Below, piece after piece: positions 61,368-64,000 of a stretch of 64,000 nt of DNA. Where the stretch lies: NCBI RefSeq assembly GCF_030323265.1, contig NZ_CP104990.1, positions 620,001 to 684,000 of the forward strand, read 5' to 3'. How positions within the stretch are numbered: the first letter of the stretch is position 1; each line of letters opens with the position of its first letter. This DNA is from Terrirhizobium terrae. GTDB taxonomy: Bacteria > Pseudomonadota > Alphaproteobacteria > Rhizobiales > Rhizobiaceae. The notes under the pieces are model-generated. The model had not been told where the DNA came from, did no database searches, and was given only the letters and a program-made list of their open reading frames with translations. Made by a program: the position numbers and the translations under genes.

Positions 61368-61440
61368 TGTCAATCACAAACGATCATGATCGGCTATACT
61401 GCAGCGCACAATGAAAATTATTGACTGTTTTTGATTGACA
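61368..61440. promoter_or_regulatory. Candidate RhaR operators in the divergent rhaR-rhaD region
   Basis: TGTCAATCA (61368-61376) and its perfect reverse complement TGATTGACA (61432-61440) face each other across 55 bp; the match extends to AAA after one variable base. Between them lies the perfect palindrome CGATCATGATCG (61381-61392). Spacing suits cooperative binding or looping by a DeoR repressor controlling both directions. Confidence 0.5.
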
Positions 61441-61524
61441 GCGAGCGAAACTGCGGGCGATATCCACGATCTGGGAGAAGACGATCGTCGACGTGAGGAT
61501 CGCAGTCATATTGGGAGGAAAGTA

Positions 61525-63621
61525 ATGTCGGGACAAACCCGCCTTCTCGAAAGCCGTTGGGATGACGCTTATGCCGTGGGGCTCGATGAGCCCGGCAAGC
61601 TGCTCTACCGCTCCAACCTCCTGGGGGCCGACAAGCGCATTACCAACTACGGCGGCGGCAATACATCCGCAAAAGTGATCGAAAACGATCCGGTGACTGG
61701 CGAGAAGGTGCGCGTCATGTGGGTGAAGGGGTCCGGCGGCGATGTCGGGACGATCAAGCTCGACGGCTTTGCCACGCTTTACATGGATAAGCTCGAAGCG
61801 CTGAAGGGCATCTACAAGGGCGTCGAGGACGAGGACCGCATGGTCGGGTTCCTGCCGCACTGCACCTTCAACCTCAACCCGCGTGCCGCCTCGATCGATA
61901 CGCCGTTGCATGGCTTTGTGCCCTTCACTCATGTCGATCACATGCATCCCGACGCGATTATCGCGATCGCGGCCGCGAAGAACTCGAAGGAACTGACCGA
62001 GAAAATCTTCGGCAGCGAGATCGGCTGGCTGCCCTGGCGTCGTCCCGGTTTCCAGCTTGGTCTCGATCTCGAAGCCTTTGTGAAGAACAACCCGGCGGCC
62101 AAGGGCGTGGTGCTTGAGAGCCATGGCCTGTTCACCTGGGCGGATGACGCCAAGGATTGCTATCTGCTGACGCTTGAAATCATCAACAAGGCTATCGAAT
62201 GGTTTGCGCGGGAAATCGAAGGAAAGAAGATTTTTGGCGGGGCGATCGCAAAAAGCCTCGGGTCGGGCGAGCGTCGCGCCATCGTGGCACAACTGATGCC
62301 GGAAATCCGGGGACGGATTGGAAAGGGCGAGCGCAAGCTCGGCCATTTCGATGATCAGGACGCCGTACTCGAATTCGTCAATTCCAGAGATCTGAAGCCG
62401 CTTGGCACGCTCGGCACATCTTGCCCCGATCATTTTCTGCGCACGAAGATCCGACCGCTGATCGTCGATTTTGATCCGGCTCGGCCTGATGTCGACGCAG
62501 TCATTGCCGGTCTCGACGACGCATTGGAAAACTACCGCGCCGACTACACGCGCTACTATGAAGCCTGCAAGCGCAGCAACTCACCGAAGATGCGCGATCC
62601 GAACCCGGTCATCTTCCTGGTGCCGGGTGTCGGCATGCTGTCCTTCGCCAAGGACAAGGCGACGGCGCGCATTGCCGGCGAGTTTTATGTCAACGCCATC
62701 AACGTGATGCGGGGTGCATCGACGGTCTCAGAATATCAAGGCTTGCCTGAGCAGGAGGCCTTCGACATCGAATACTGGCTGCTGGAAGAGGCGAAGCTGC
62801 AGCGCATGCCGAAGCCGAAGAGCCTTGCAGGCCAGGTCGCTTTCGTTACCGGAGGCGCTGGAGGCATCGGCCGGGCGACGGCCGCGCGGCTGGTTGGGGA
62901 AGGGGCCTGCGTGGTTCTGGCGGATATTGATCAAGGTGCGTTGGAGGAAACGCAACAGGAGTTCGCCAAGCGCTTCGGTGTCGACGCGGTGCGCTCCATC
63001 CAGATTGACGTCACGCGCGAAGATGCGGTGCTTGCCGCCTTCGCGGATGCTTGCGTCGAATTCGGTGGCGTCGACATTCTCGTCTCGAATGCGGGGATTG
63101 CGTCCTCGGCGCCGGTGGAGGACACGACGCTTGCCATGTGGACGAAAAATATAGACATCCTGGCGACCGGCTATTTCCTCGTGTCACGCGAGGCTTTTCG
63201 CCTGTTCCGTCGCCAGAAACTTGGTGGCAATGTCGTCTTCGTCGCGTCGAAGAACGGGCTAGCCTCTTCGCCCAACGCGTCTGCTTACTGCACGGCCAAG
63301 GCAGCCGAGATCCATCTTGCCCGCTGCCTAGCGTTGGAAGGGGCGGATGCCGGGATTCGGGTCAATACGGTCAATCCGGATGCGGTACTGCGCGGCTCGA
63401 AAATCTGGAGCGGTGAATGGCGCGAACAGCGGGCCGCATCCTCCAAGATCGATGTCGGCGAGCTGGAGGAGCATTACCGCAAGCGCTCGATGCTAAAGCT
63501 CAACGTGTTTCCGGAGGATATTGCCGAGGCGATCTATTTCCTCGCGTCCGACCTCTCGGCAAAATCCACGGGCAATATCATCAATGTCGATGCGGGGAAT
63601 GCGCAGAGTTTTACGCGCTGA
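61525..63621 (+). CDS. rhaD: Bifunctional rhamnulose-1-phosphate aldolase/alcohol dehydrogenase
   Basis: A 698-residue fusion. Residues about 1-430 are a class II aldolase with zinc motif FTHVDHMHPDA and GVVLESHGLFTW; residues about 435-698 are a classical SDR with TGGAGGIGRATA, SNAGIA and YCTAKAA. The aldolase splits rhamnulose 1-phosphate to dihydroxyacetone phosphate and lactaldehyde, and the SDR domain probably acts on lactaldehyde. GGGAGGAAAG fixes the start. It is followed by rhaI after 35 bp. Frame intact. Confidence 0.92.
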   Translation: MSGQTRLLESRWDDAYAVGLDEPGKLLYRSNLLGADKRITNYGGGNTSAKVIENDPVTGEKVRVMWVKGSGGDVGTIKLDGFATLYMDKLEALKGIYKGVEDEDRMVGFLPHCTFNLNPRAASIDTPLHGFVPFTHVDHMHPDAIIAIAAAKNSKELTEKIFGSEIGWLPWRRPGFQLGLDLEAFVKNNPAAKGVVLESHGLFTWADDAKDCYLLTLEIINKAIEWFAREIEGKKIFGGAIAKSLGSGERRAIVAQLMPEIRGRIGKGERKLGHFDDQDAVLEFVNSRDLKPLGTLGTSCPDHFLRTKIRPLIVDFDPARPDVDAVIAGLDDALENYRADYTRYYEACKRSNSPKMRDPNPVIFLVPGVGMLSFAKDKATARIAGEFYVNAINVMRGASTVSEYQGLPEQEAFDIEYWLLEEAKLQRMPKPKSLAGQVAFVTGGAGGIGRATAARLVGEGACVVLADIDQGALEETQQEFAKRFGVDAVRSIQIDVTREDAVLAAFADACVEFGGVDILVSNAGIASSAPVEDTTLAMWTKNIDILATGYFLVSREAFRLFRRQKLGGNVVFVASKNGLASSPNASAYCTAKAAEIHLARCLALEGADAGIRVNTVNPDAVLRGSKIWSGEWREQRAASSKIDVGELEEHYRKRSMLKLNVFPEDIAEAIYFLASDLSAKSTGNIINVDAGNAQSFTR

Positions 63622-63656
63622 CGCTTGTCGAGTGACTACGGCTCTGGGAGGAGCAT

Positions 63657-64000
63657 ATGGCCGAATTGAAGATTGCAGCGGATCTGGTCGCTGCTGAGAA
63701 CGACAAGCGCGCGAGCGCACTCAAGTCCGACTATGATGCACTTGGCGAGAATCTTTCACGCCGTGGCGTCGATATCGAAGCGATCACCCGAAAAGTCTCC
63801 GAATTCTTTGTTGCCATTCCCTCCTGGGGTGTCGGTACCGGCGGCACCCGATTTGCCCGCTTTCCGGGGCAGGGGAGCCGCGAGGCATTTTCGACAAGCT
63901 GGACGATTGCTCGGTTATCCAGCAAATGACGCGGGCTGCGCCGACGGTGTCGCTCCATATCCCGTGGGACAAGACCGATCCGAAGGAATTGAAGGCGAAA
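63657..64000 (+). CDS. rhaI: L-rhamnose isomerase (partial, frameshifted)
   Basis: The first 115 or so residues of the rhizobial RhaI type: MAELKIAADLVAAENDKRAS, then FFVAIPSWGVGTGGTRFARFPG. The break lies at the G run 63867-63870: one more G gives AGEPRGIFDKLDDCSVIQQ and on to SLHIPWDKTDPKELKAK at the window edge. It converts L-rhamnose to L-rhamnulose for RhaK. The rest lies outside the window. Confidence 0.9.

Noticed and set aside
61435-61524. Upstream extension of rhaD
   Set aside because: The in-frame extension covers the operator-like region; the GGGAGGAAAG site places the start at 61525.

Overview
The window reads as a GC-rich alphaproteobacterial replicon of the order Rhizobiales, most likely family Rhizobiaceae. 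The evidence is the gene order of a rhaRSTPQUK-type rhamnose locus, an ehu/eut/doe ectoine locus with an EnuR-type regulator, TGA-N9-TCA iron boxes of the RirA kind, a RIME-like intergenic palindrome and a rhizobial CHWDGC/J-domain protein. It is almost entirely catabolic and transport DNA. No rRNA, tRNA, CRISPR array or insertion sequence was seen.

Layout. 1-5654: branched-chain amino acid catabolism (E1 alpha and the first codons of E1 beta of the branched-chain keto-acid dehydrogenase; an AraC regulator; a divergent SDR-thiolase-acyl-CoA dehydrogenase operon fitting isoleucine breakdown). 5880-7014: a TetR regulator and SnoaL-like protein. 7184-19699: uptake and degradation of ectoine and hydroxyectoine (ehuBCDA, doeB, doeA, eutC, eutB, enuR, doeD, doeC, doeX). 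20022-35282: a two-sided sugar locus. The minus strand carries araFGH-type import, lactonase, dgoK, dgoA and a GntR regulator. The plus strand carries a second CUT2 sugar transporter, aldose epimerase, GMC oxidoreductase, galactonate dehydratase (dgoD) and an SDR. Together they nearly spell the oxidative galactose-to-galactonate route. 35871-43510: an RND efflux pair, a LysR regulator, a secreted SnoaL-like protein and two SDRs. 43678-50433: a jelly-roll protein, then an iron-boxed heme-type TonB receptor, an SbmA/YddA-like ABC protein, an HmuS-like protein and ChaN. 50468-54014: MerR, J-domain protein, cold-shock protein, two tiny ORFs and RecX. 53971-64000: the complete L-rhamnose locus, rhaKUQPTSR facing rhaD and rhaI.

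Quality caveat. About twenty one-base frameshifts interrupt otherwise intact genes. Nearly all are one-base losses, mostly in G, C, A or T runs, and restoring one base recovers a full-length, family-like protein (for DgoD exactly the 382 residues I recall for the E. coli enzyme). I read these as consensus sequencing errors rather than pseudogenes. Affected genes are therefore annotated across the break, with its position given.

The least conventional part is 44699-50433, where a heme-type receptor under a palindromic double iron box is linked to an SbmA-like ABC protein, a short HmuS-like protein and ChaN, with no periplasmic-binding-protein heme ABC transporter in sight.
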